From the NCBI RefSeq assembly GCF_017921895.1, contig NZ_JAFIDN010000004.1:1-64000 (forward strand): DNA of 64,000 bases. Reading direction: 5' to 3'. The notes beneath the pieces are model-generated. The model did no database searches and was not told where the DNA came from. It saw only the letters and a program-made list of their open reading frames with translations. A program made the position numbers and the translations under genes. This stretch comes from Natronogracilivirga saccharolytica. Its GTDB lineage: Bacteria > Bacteroidota > Rhodothermia > Balneolales > Natronogracilivirgulaceae. Numbering within the stretch: the stretch's first letter is position 1; each line of letters opens with the position of its first letter. Positions 33,212 to 41,445 of this stretch are shown one piece after another.

Positions 33212-35560
33212 TCAGCGTACCTCAAATTCAGCCTCAAGGGTCTCTTCAACATTGGGGCCTACAAAGACCCTGACGGTTCCGGGCTCCAGCACCGGATCAA
33301 GCTGCTGGTCGAGGTAGTAAAGCTGCTCGGCCTGCAGATCAAACGTCACCGTCTGCGTTTCACCCGGCTCCAGGGATATTTTTTCAAAGTCGCGAAGCTG
33401 ACGTATCGGCTGTGTCACACTGGCCACCATTTTGCGTGTATACAGCTGAACGACCTCGTCTCCGGCAACATCACCGGTATTGGTCACATCCACAGTTACG
33501 GTCAGACTTCCCTGATCGTCAATCTCATCCGTACTGAGCTGAAGATTGTCATAGTCATAGTCAGTGTAGCTGATTCCGTATCCAAACGGATAGAGCGGCG
33601 CATTGGGCGCGTCAATATACTTGGAGGTATAGCGTTCATCCGGATCCTTCGGACGTCCCGTATTCTTTGCATAATAGTAATTCGGGATTTGTCCGACCGA
33701 ATGGGGCCAGCTGAAAGTAAGCTTTCCGCCGGGATTGTGATCTCCGAAGAGAACAGAAGCAATCGCATCGCCTGAGCGCGTTCCGAGGTACCAGGCATTG
33801 ACAATAGACGGGATGTGCTCATCGGCCCAACGGATATCAAGCGGCCGGCCCGCCATCAAAACCATCACAACCGGAGTGCCGGTCGCATGAATCTCTTCAA
33901 GCAGCTCCTGCTGCATTCCCGGAAGGTCCATGGAAGTGCGTGATGCCGCCTCGCCGCTCATGTGACGCCCCTCACCGAGAGCCATGATCACCACATCAGC
34001 TTTGCGCGCCAGCTCCAGCGCCTCATCAAAACCATCTCTGGAGTCACCTTCAAGATCGAGTTCCGCTCCTTCGGCAAAGCTGACCCTTGTGTTTTCGGAA
34101 ACCATGTCTTCAATGCCTTTAAGCAGCGTCACATTGTCCGGATATTCACCGGCTGCCGACCATGAGCCAAGCAGGTCATACTGATTGTCCCCGAGCGGAC
34201 CGATCACAGCGACATGGTCATGATCTTTTGCAAGCGGCAGCAGATCATCATCATTTTTCAGCAGTACAATCGACTTTTGCGCCACTTCCAGGGCAAGCTC
34301 AAGAAAATCATCGCGCATGATGGTCTCGGCCTCCCGGTCGTAGTCGGAATAGCGGTAGGGATCATCAAAAAGACCAAGCTCGAATTTCATATCCAGAATA
34401 CGGGCTACGGCCATGTCCACCTGCTCTTCATGGACCACGCCTTCTTCTACAAGTCCCGGCAGTTCGTTCAGAAATATCTGGCTCATCATGTCCATATCGA
34501 CATTGGCATTGATGGACAACTCTGCGGCATGCGCTTCATCACGGGCATAGCCATGAGGCATCATCTCCATGATAGCAGTGTAGTCGGTCACCACAAAGCC
34601 GTCGAAACCCCACTCATCCCGGAGGATCTGATTGAACAGGAAATCGCTGCCCGTCGCCGGAACACCGTCGTATTCGTTGAACGCGGTCATAAATGTGCGG
34701 ATGTCCGCCTCAACGGCCGCCTTGAAGGGGGGGAGGTGGACTTCGCGAAGCCTGCGCTCGGAGATATCCACGGTGTGATAATCACGGCCGGCATTGGGTT
34801 CGCCATATGCCGCGAAATGCTTGGCCGTGGCCATGATGGTGTGAACATCCGACAGGTCATCACCCTGAAAACCTTCGATGCGCGCAACGCCAAACAGCTT
34901 GTTCAGCAGGGGATCTTCGCCCTGGCTTTCTACAATCCGGCCCCATCGCGGATCAGGGGAGACATCGATCATGGGGGTGAAGGTCCAGTGCAGGCCGGCC
35001 GCGGAGGCTTCCTTCGCCGCAACACGGGACGCCTTTTTGATCAGCTCCGGATCCCATGTGGCCGACTCGCCAAGCGGAACCGGAAAAATGGTCCGGTGTC
35101 CGTGAATTACGTCAAAAGCAAAAAGCAGCGGGATGCCCAGCCGGGTTTCTTCCACGGCAATACGCTGCAGCTCGCGGGTGTGCTCCACTGTGTGCGCATT
35201 GAAAACGCCACCCAGTTTGGATTCGTAGATCATGTCGCGGTATTCATCACTCAGCACCGGTCCGGTTTCTGCAAACCCACTGCTCAGCAGATTCAGCTGA
35301 CCCACTTTCTCTTCCATCGTCATCAGCGAAAGCACAGAGTCCACTTTTTCGGGATGACGCAGCTCGGTGAAACGAACCGGTGAATCGCTGCTTCTTCCGG
35401 GCCGCGCTTCTTCGCCGGAATCCGTCACGGTTTCGTTTTGCTGAGTCTCATCCTGAGCCTGCAGCTGATCGGTGTCGGTCGTACCGCACGCTGCAATCAG
35501 CAGGGCCAGCGACAGCAGTAATACTGATAATGGCGGAGTTAGTATATTTTTTTCTTTCAT
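33212..35560 (-). CDS. GH3 beta-glucosidase lipoprotein (BglX-like)
   Basis: 782 residues. Lipobox LIAAC (C25). The GH3 N-terminal barrel has FAFDVIHGHRTIFPVPLG, TFTPMIDVSPDPRWGR, ATAKHFAAYG (K247-H248) and the nucleophile D326 in GFDGFVVTDYT. The C-terminal alpha/beta sandwich includes KSIVLLKND and ALGEGRHMSGEAASR, and an FN3-like domain (VTVDVTNTGDVAGDEVVQLY) ends the protein. This three-domain layout is that of periplasmic BglX. In this setting it likely splits sophorose and short beta-1,2-oligosaccharides to glucose; specificity is inferred from neighbours. It is the last gene of the operon, 53 bp after the metallophosphoesterase. Confidence 0.93.
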   Translation of the reverse strand: MKEKNILTPPLSVLLLSLALLIAACGTTDTDQLQAQDETQQNETVTDSGEEARPGRSSDSPVRFTELRHPEKVDSVLSLMTMEEKVGQLNLLSSGFAETGPVLSDEYRDMIYESKLGGVFNAHTVEHTRELQRIAVEETRLGIPLLFAFDVIHGHRTIFPVPLGESATWDPELIKKASRVAAKEASAAGLHWTFTPMIDVSPDPRWGRIVESQGEDPLLNKLFGVARIEGFQGDDLSDVHTIMATAKHFAAYGEPNAGRDYHTVDISERRLREVHLPPFKAAVEADIRTFMTAFNEYDGVPATGSDFLFNQILRDEWGFDGFVVTDYTAIMEMMPHGYARDEAHAAELSINANVDMDMMSQIFLNELPGLVEEGVVHEEQVDMAVARILDMKFELGLFDDPYRYSDYDREAETIMRDDFLELALEVAQKSIVLLKNDDDLLPLAKDHDHVAVIGPLGDNQYDLLGSWSAAGEYPDNVTLLKGIEDMVSENTRVSFAEGAELDLEGDSRDGFDEALELARKADVVIMALGEGRHMSGEAASRTSMDLPGMQQELLEEIHATGTPVVMVLMAGRPLDIRWADEHIPSIVNAWYLGTRSGDAIASVLFGDHNPGGKLTFSWPHSVGQIPNYYYAKNTGRPKDPDERYTSKYIDAPNAPLYPFGYGISYTDYDYDNLQLSTDEIDDQGSLTVTVDVTNTGDVAGDEVVQLYTRKMVASVTQPIRQLRDFEKISLEPGETQTVTFDLQAEQLYYLDQQLDPVLEPGTVRVFVGPNVEETLEAEFEVR

Positions 35561-35613
35561 CTTGGTAGTATGTTAGGTTCAGCGGTCACGGAATCACACC
35601 GCACCGCGTTTGT

Positions 35614-37365
35614 TCAGTTTTCCAATTTGTTTCGGCGTTCCAGGCTGAATGAAGCACCGCGGACAGCCTCCCCGTCAATCCATTTGACCGGATGTCCGGT
35701 CAGGTTGTTCCAACCTTCATCCAGAGAGATCTTCCAGAAGTGATGATCCGAGCCCTTGTCGGCCACAAACCACATGTCATCGGGCTCGCCCATGTGCGTG
35801 CCCCATCCGCCTTCGCCGATGTAGACCACACCGTCTTCATTAATTTCGCCGTCCTTCACCGGGTGCGTCCGCTTCAGCCGGTGCCCGTGCCCTTCATGGA
35901 TCAGATCTACCTCGTACTCTTCGAACAGCGGCACCCAGTGCTCATGCATCAGCCGCCGCCCGTAACGGGGCTTTTCCCAGTAATGAGGCGATGTGGCAAA
36001 GGCATTGATGTGATACTGTCCCAGCAGCCACGGACGGTCCTGGTATCTGTCAAGTGTCTCCCGGAGCCACTGTTTCTGCTTTCCGTCATGGGAATCACGG
36101 ACACGATGCGGCCCGTGCCCCGCCTCGTAACTGCCGCTGTCGACAAACCAGTCCAGTTCCTCGTTGAAGGCCGAAGTGTGGCCCGAATCAAGCGTAAACA
36201 GAACCAGCCCCTCGCCGAACTCGACGACATAATACCGCTCAGGGTCGGGTAGGTGGAACCGGTTGGCATAAAAGGCAGCATCGGTCTGAAAATCACCCGC
36301 AACCCAGCCTCTGACATCGTGATTTCCCAATGCCGGAAGCACCGGCACGCGCCGGGCCTCATCGGTTACCATCAGCTCATGCCATTCGTCAAACCAGGCA
36401 TCCCATTCGGATTCGGCCATGCCATTCATAACCAGGTCGCCCGCGATGGCGACAAATTCGGGATCCAGGCCGGCCGCCAGCTCTGTCATCTCTTTACGCT
36501 CCCGGGTTTCACTTTGCGTGTCGGCACCCATGATAAACGTTACGGAATCTTTGTGAGCAGGTGCTGTCCGGAAGTGGAACGGCTCCGCAAGCGCATATTT
36601 CGAAGTTTCATCCGCGTCGTTCTTCCGTCGTATCAGGACACGGTAGTTTTGCCCGGGCTCAAGGTCACGGATCGTCACTTTGTGCAGCCAGGCGCTGGTT
36701 TCAGGAAAGGTATAGGTTTCGGCTTCCGCTGAGCGGATGTGTTCGGCGTATCCGTCAGTCTGATCTGAACGAAACGGCTCTGTCTGCTCAAATGCGGATA
36801 TTTCGGACGAGTAGAGCAGGTGATTGTCGCCGACACCGTCGAAAACCCGGTTCCATTCGTCACGGTCGGGCATCAGTTCTGCTTCCAGGCCGATTTCTTC
36901 AGAATAGGTGTACCAGTTTTCAACCAGAAACCGGTATGCAAATCCGGAGCCGCGTCCGCTGTGGTTCATCACACCTATGCAAAGATCAATGAAGGCATCC
37001 TCGGGACTTTCGTATCCGGCATCGCGCCATCCGTTGTCCGCCAGCAACTTCCTTTTTTCAGCAAAATCGATTTCCGTCCCCGCATTTTCCATGGCATTTT
37101 CGATGCGTTTCATGCCGACCGTACGGGCATACGGCTCGTCGGCCCGCCATGAAATGGTCATGGTCGTGCGGGTGTCATCTTTCCATGTGAGGACAATCTG
37201 ACGCGGTTTTTCCGTGCCGAATGACGTTATATGGCCGGACGCATCACTTTCGGACAAACCGGTTCCGGCGGATGTGCCGGTGCCGTCAGCTCCGGCTTTG
37301 GCGGCACTGGCTGTAAACGCGGCCGGAGCAAGTATCAGTAACAGAGTGAGAATAAGTGTAATCAT
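35614..37365 (-). CDS. Secreted purple-acid-phosphatase-like metallophosphoesterase
   Basis: 583 residues. Signal peptide about 1-22. An FN3-like domain (from IVLTWKDDTRTTMTISW) carries a long insertion (about 90-200) before resuming at VTIRDLEPGQNYRV. The calcineurin-type catalytic domain has FIMGADTQ, IAGDLVMNG, ALGNHDVRG, GQYHINAF and HEGHGHRLKR, so all metal-binding positions look intact. It would cut phosphoester bonds outside the cytoplasm. Being the fifth gene of a susC-led operon is unusual: polysaccharide loci rarely carry a phosphatase. It may remove phosphate groups from a substituted glucan. It lies 12 bp after the lipoprotein gene. Confidence 0.85.
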   Translation of the reverse strand: MITLILTLLLILAPAAFTASAAKAGADGTGTSAGTGLSESDASGHITSFGTEKPRQIVLTWKDDTRTTMTISWRADEPYARTVGMKRIENAMENAGTEIDFAEKRKLLADNGWRDAGYESPEDAFIDLCIGVMNHSGRGSGFAYRFLVENWYTYSEEIGLEAELMPDRDEWNRVFDGVGDNHLLYSSEISAFEQTEPFRSDQTDGYAEHIRSAEAETYTFPETSAWLHKVTIRDLEPGQNYRVLIRRKNDADETSKYALAEPFHFRTAPAHKDSVTFIMGADTQSETRERKEMTELAAGLDPEFVAIAGDLVMNGMAESEWDAWFDEWHELMVTDEARRVPVLPALGNHDVRGWVAGDFQTDAAFYANRFHLPDPERYYVVEFGEGLVLFTLDSGHTSAFNEELDWFVDSGSYEAGHGPHRVRDSHDGKQKQWLRETLDRYQDRPWLLGQYHINAFATSPHYWEKPRYGRRLMHEHWVPLFEEYEVDLIHEGHGHRLKRTHPVKDGEINEDGVVYIGEGGWGTHMGEPDDMWFVADKGSDHHFWKISLDEGWNNLTGHPVKWIDGEAVRGASFSLERRNKLEN

Positions 37366-37377
37366 AGGTTGGAATTC

Positions 37378-38007
37378 TTACAGCATGTGAATGCTGTCAA
37401 TGAAAAACGGCTCGTACAGGGGCAGGGGAATGTCGTCTTCGCGCGGTGGCATATGAGTGATGAAAAAGAAAAAGATCGTGTATTCACCCTCGGCGGATAT
37501 CTGCTTCATTTCATCGGGAAGGGTAAACCTGATTTTGTTCCAGCCTTCGGAAAGCTTGTCTTCATCCCAGAATGTACCCTCGACCCAGCTCCAGTCACCT
37601 CCGGTTTCATCGGACATCCCCAGAAAAAAATGGTCCGGGTTGAGCCGGTTGTCTTCGGGCCGATAGACATGGATTGCCGCGCCATCGTGTCCCAGCCATT
37701 GCTGCACACGGCTGCCTTCAAGCGGCAGTGCAAGTTTGGTTTCATCAGCCGAACCGGACGGGGTCACTTTTACGCTTTTTCCTCCGACCCTGTAGACCTC
37801 CCCGGAGAGATCGAAACGCGCTCCGGTTCCGTCATTGTCGTATGCCGACACTTCCTCATCCGAATCCATGGTAAACAGATAATCGGGACCTTCCGCATCC
37901 GGTCCCCGGCTATCCGTCCCGGAACCGTCACAGCCCGGCAACGTAAGTGCAAAAATGAAAATAACGGGGTACAGAAATGGCAATTTAATGTTAAGCAATG
38001 TCTTCAT
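37378..38007 (-). CDS. Lipoprotein with beta-sandwich-like module, possible glycan-binding protein
   Basis: About 209 residues from the ATG at 38007 (MKTLLNIKLPFLYP); longer frames to 38061 exist. A lipobox (LPGC) follows the signal sequence. The mature part is a single module (DYLFTMDSDEEVSAYDN, YRVGGKSVKVTPSG, AAIHVYRPEDNRL, GWNKIRFTLPDEM) that reads like a jelly-roll of the carbohydrate-binding or laminin-G-like type. I cannot name a family. Its position directly after susCD and a hydrolase is where surface glycan-binding proteins usually lie in such loci. Confidence 0.65.
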   Translation of the reverse strand: MKTLLNIKLPFLYPVIFIFALTLPGCDGSGTDSRGPDAEGPDYLFTMDSDEEVSAYDNDGTGARFDLSGEVYRVGGKSVKVTPSGSADETKLALPLEGSRVQQWLGHDGAAIHVYRPEDNRLNPDHFFLGMSDETGGDWSWVEGTFWDEDKLSEGWNKIRFTLPDEMKQISAEGEYTIFFFFITHMPPREDDIPLPLYEPFFIDSIHML

Positions 38008-38079
38008 AAAGAACATGTGATAATAATTCAAGGTTATGTGCTGCACCTTTTGAGCAGACAACCAGACAGTTCCGGTTGT

Positions 38080-39507
38080 TCAGTCATCCAGCCAACCGCC
38101 GGTAAATCCGGCCCGTTCAAGACCCCGCCGGATATGCTCGTTTTCCCGCATGATTTCCCAGATCAACCCGCTGCGGAAGTTCTCAATCTGGATCAGGATA
38201 GGCCCCTGGTCGATGCCGAGATATTGACTGTTGACCCATCCGTCGGGCAGCTGACTGGGCCTGAAAGTCAAATTGAACGAATCCCGGAAACCCTGGTCGC
38301 GGTAGATCCGCTCTCCGTGCTCTTTATACATGTGATGCAGGGAAGTAATGGTTTCTTCCGGAGCAAAAGGTACCGATCCGCCGATGGCAGTAGGGGCAAT
38401 GGTACCGTCGTCAACAACATACAGCGCGCTGGCACCGCGCGCCCGGTAACCAAAGAGCTCCCTTTGATCACCGTCGACCGATATGGTAAACTCCCCCGGA
38501 CCATCGCAGGCAGTGAGCCCCCATATATGCTCATCATAACCGATCCATTCATTGGGATTGTCAATGGCGTACTCACGCTGCGACAATGTGGCCCTTCGGG
38601 AGTTTTCAAAATAATCGATGCCGCGGTGCCTCATGTAACTGTCCTGAATGTCGCGAAAATCAACGAACATGTGCGAGTACTGGTGCAGAAACAGGGGACT
38701 GGCGTTGACATGCTCATAACCGTAATAATCGATCCAGCTGTAGGTCTCGGTATATGCATCCCAGGCTTCGGGCTCAACCGAACTGTCCGGCTTGCCCAGT
38801 GCCAGGATATACAGAATCATCGCCTCATCATATCCCGTCCAGTCATGGGGGATCATCCCTTCTTCCGGAAACCAGCCGTGGCCGATCAGCGGCGGACTGC
38901 TGCGTGACTCCATCCATTCCCAGTCAACCCTGGTGTAGACCGAATCAACCAGCTCGCGGATCTCATTCTCGACCGGAGTGTCCTGGTCGAAATAGGATTG
39001 CGAGGTAAGCATGCCGGCCAGCAGAAGCGCGGTGTCGATGGTCGACAATTCGTTCTGCCCGGCCCGCAAACCGTCATCCATATTCAGGAAGTGATAAAAG
39101 AAACCCCGGTGCCCTGCAGTGCCGCCTGGTTCTTCTCCCTGCGGTGCCTCCCAGAAGAAGCGGACAGTGTTCAGGGTCCGTTCGGCAGCTGCCTGGCGCG
39201 ACACATAGCCGCGTTCCACGCCGACAATGTAGGTGGTCAGGCCGAAACCGACTGCGGCAATACTGGCGGCCGAATTGCCGGGAGCACGGTCCGGAATCAT
39301 TCCGTTGTCCGGATTGGCGCGCTCCCAGAAATAGGCGAAGGTATCCTCCTGGAGCATGTCGAGGAAGGCTTCCTGCTCTTCATCAGGCTGCCAGGGGGGA
39401 TCTTCGTCATTGGGAACCTCCATCAGCGGACGTCCGTTGTCGTCGCACCCGGCAAAAGCAACCAGCAATGCCAGTCCCAGTACAGGCAACAATGTTTTTA
39501 TATTCAT
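38080..39507 (-). CDS. PF10091-family glycoside hydrolase lipoprotein, divergent from GH144
   Basis: About 475 residues from the ATG at 39507. Lipobox AFAGC (C21). The fold markers are shared with the protein at 31458: DTFAYFWERANPDNGMIPDR, AVGFGLTTYIVGVERGY, GHGWFPEEGMIPHDWTGYDE, HIWGLTACDG, YLGIDQGPILIQIENFRSG. The active-site strand differs: QNELSTIDTALLLAGML replaces DDGADIVETSFLIQGLL, so D147, D151 and E154 of the GH144-like protein become Q151, S155 and D158. It belongs to the wider glucoamylase-like family and probably has another cleavage mode or linkage preference. Third gene of the operon. Confidence 0.82.
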   Translation of the reverse strand: MNIKTLLPVLGLALLVAFAGCDDNGRPLMEVPNDEDPPWQPDEEQEAFLDMLQEDTFAYFWERANPDNGMIPDRAPGNSAASIAAVGFGLTTYIVGVERGYVSRQAAAERTLNTVRFFWEAPQGEEPGGTAGHRGFFYHFLNMDDGLRAGQNELSTIDTALLLAGMLTSQSYFDQDTPVENEIRELVDSVYTRVDWEWMESRSSPPLIGHGWFPEEGMIPHDWTGYDEAMILYILALGKPDSSVEPEAWDAYTETYSWIDYYGYEHVNASPLFLHQYSHMFVDFRDIQDSYMRHRGIDYFENSRRATLSQREYAIDNPNEWIGYDEHIWGLTACDGPGEFTISVDGDQRELFGYRARGASALYVVDDGTIAPTAIGGSVPFAPEETITSLHHMYKEHGERIYRDQGFRDSFNLTFRPSQLPDGWVNSQYLGIDQGPILIQIENFRSGLIWEIMRENEHIRRGLERAGFTGGWLDD

Positions 39508-39547
39508 ATTCAGAAATAAGTCAGCGAACCGCTGTGAATTAATCCTG

Positions 39548-41395
39548 TTACCAGTTGGGATTTTGGTCAAGCGCTCCTGCGCTGAGATCTATCTCGTTCT
39601 GCGGGATGGGGAAGAGTTCATGCTTGCCCGCCTCGAAGGGTTTGTCAAGCGCCTGCATCACATCGGCGGCGCGGCCCTGGCGTATGAGATCAAACCAGCG
39701 CTTTTGTTCCATTGACAGCTCAACCCGGCGCTCATGCCAGATGGCCTGAAGCAGATCATCGCCGGAAGCGGTGACATCCGGTAGCAGTTCTGCGATTGCT
39801 ACATCCACTGTCAGTTCTTCAGGGTCTTCACCGTGACGGATGCGGTGGATTTCCACCGGCACCGTTTCACCGGCACTTTGCTGCTCAACGGCATCCAGAA
39901 ATGACTGCCGGTCGGTGATGGAAATACCATTTACCGATACGATGAAATCAACCAGATCGGCACGAACACGTCCGCGGTCCAGTCCGTGATCAAATGGTTC
40001 AATGCCTGCCTGATCGGCCGGACTATCGGCATGTACCAGCCGGGCAAATACACGGGTATCGAGATCATCAAGATCAAGGTTGTTTTCCATGCTGGGCGAA
40101 GCATTTTCAGGCAGGATACCAATGGTCAGCGACTGTCCGACCCGTGCACGCTCGCGGACCTGATTCAGGAAATTGCGGGCATCACCATCGCTGCCGTTCT
40201 GATAGGCTGCTTCAGCGGCAATGAGCAGTAGGTCCGAATAACGGAAACGGCGGATGTTGACCGGGCTGTTGCCCCGTCCGCCGGGATGATCCGAAGGGGC
40301 GAAGGCTTTTTTGTTATACCGTTCATCTTCCATACTTCCGTTTTCGATGACTGTTTGACCGGATCCGTCGGGAAGTTCCTCCCACGGGAAGAGAATGGTG
40401 GCCTGGTGGCGCAGATCTCCGTGCTCAAAGGCAGCATCAAGGTTACGTGAGGGCCGGTTGAATCCCCAGCCCAGGTTCGGTGTGCCGCGAACGCCCTGAA
40501 CCTGACCGAACTGACTTCCACCGGCATCTTCCTCGGTTGCGGTGGCCTGGACTTCAAAAATGGATTCGGATGAGTTTTCACCGTCATCCGTAAAAATGGT
40601 GAAGTAGTCCGAGAGCAGCTCATATTCCCCGGAATTGATGACATCACGGGCATAGGATTCCGCATTGGGATAGTCTTCAAGATAAAGATAGACCCGGGCA
40701 AGCATGGATTCCGCCGCTCCGCGTGTGGCGCGGCCGAGGTCATCGGAGGCATATTCCGATTTCAGCGGGAGGTTTTCTGCCGCAAATTCCAGGTCATCGA
40801 TGATCTGCTCGTAGATCTGCTCCGATGGCACGCGCTCCTGTTCATAATCTTCCGGAGTCAGAGGCTCGGTGATCAGCGGAACATCCCCGTAGCCGCGGAC
40901 CAGATTGAAGTAGAAATAGGCCCGAAGGAACCGGTTTTCACCCAACAGCCGGTCGCGGAGTTCAGGATTCATGTCCACATCCGGCAGATTCCGGATGTTG
41001 ACGTTGGCGCGGTATATGCCCTCGTAATTGCCGTTCCACCAGCCATTGAATGACTGATGCCCGGCATCATAGGTGAAATTTTCAAGTTCCAGCAGATGCG
41101 CGGCATCTGTCGGTGTGCTTCCCTTCGTGGCATCATCGGAGATCATATCCGTAAGACCCAGATAGTCGAACACGTGGATATTCCAGTCACGCAGCTTGTT
41201 GTAAGTGGCGTTGGTGCCCTGAATGGCTTCCTCTTCATTCAGGAAGAAGTTCTCGCTGGTCTGTTCTCCGAGAGGCTTGCGGTCGATGAAGCTGTCACAA
41301 GCGGCAACAGTCAGTACCAGTAATGCCGCAGCCGCCATCAGTGGCAGACGCATCAGCCGGTGCGGTTGTATGGTAGCATTCAATAGAGTTTTCAT
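39548..41395 (-). CDS. SusD/RagB-family lipoprotein with an inserted PDZ-like domain
   Basis: 615 residues. Lipobox TVAAC (C33). SusD landmarks: the FIDRKP start of the mature chain, helical TPR-like repeats (about 130-260), RYSDLLLIAAEAAYQNG (385-401), FLNQVRERARVG (409-420), LLQAIWHERRVELSMEQKRWFDLIRQG (548-574) and NEIDLSAGALDQNPNW at the end. Between residues about 422 and 536 (DNA 39788-40135) lies extra sequence with PDZ features: TRVFARLVHADSPADQAGI, DLVDFIVSVNGISITDRQSF and VPVEIHRI. SusD lids the SusC transporter and binds oligosaccharides; the PDZ insert is not typical. It is 50 bp after susC. Confidence 0.9.
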   Translation of the reverse strand: MKTLLNATIQPHRLMRLPLMAAAALLVLTVAACDSFIDRKPLGEQTSENFFLNEEEAIQGTNATYNKLRDWNIHVFDYLGLTDMISDDATKGSTPTDAAHLLELENFTYDAGHQSFNGWWNGNYEGIYRANVNIRNLPDVDMNPELRDRLLGENRFLRAYFYFNLVRGYGDVPLITEPLTPEDYEQERVPSEQIYEQIIDDLEFAAENLPLKSEYASDDLGRATRGAAESMLARVYLYLEDYPNAESYARDVINSGEYELLSDYFTIFTDDGENSSESIFEVQATATEEDAGGSQFGQVQGVRGTPNLGWGFNRPSRNLDAAFEHGDLRHQATILFPWEELPDGSGQTVIENGSMEDERYNKKAFAPSDHPGGRGNSPVNIRRFRYSDLLLIAAEAAYQNGSDGDARNFLNQVRERARVGQSLTIGILPENASPSMENNLDLDDLDTRVFARLVHADSPADQAGIEPFDHGLDRGRVRADLVDFIVSVNGISITDRQSFLDAVEQQSAGETVPVEIHRIRHGEDPEELTVDVAIAELLPDVTASGDDLLQAIWHERRVELSMEQKRWFDLIRQGRAADVMQALDKPFEAGKHELFPIPQNEIDLSAGALDQNPNW

Positions 41396-41445
41396 AGTAA
41401 GTGACGTTTAGGTCGAATAAAATGGGTTTCGGCGATATGTTCTGA

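Noticed and set aside
34214-35383. Plus-strand 389-codon open frame
   Set aside because: Antisense to the GH3 gene; GC-skewed third positions keep the opposite frame open.
37369-38907. Plus-strand 512-codon open frame
   Set aside because: Covers two convincing minus-strand genes (lipoprotein and PF10091 hydrolase) and shows no family features.
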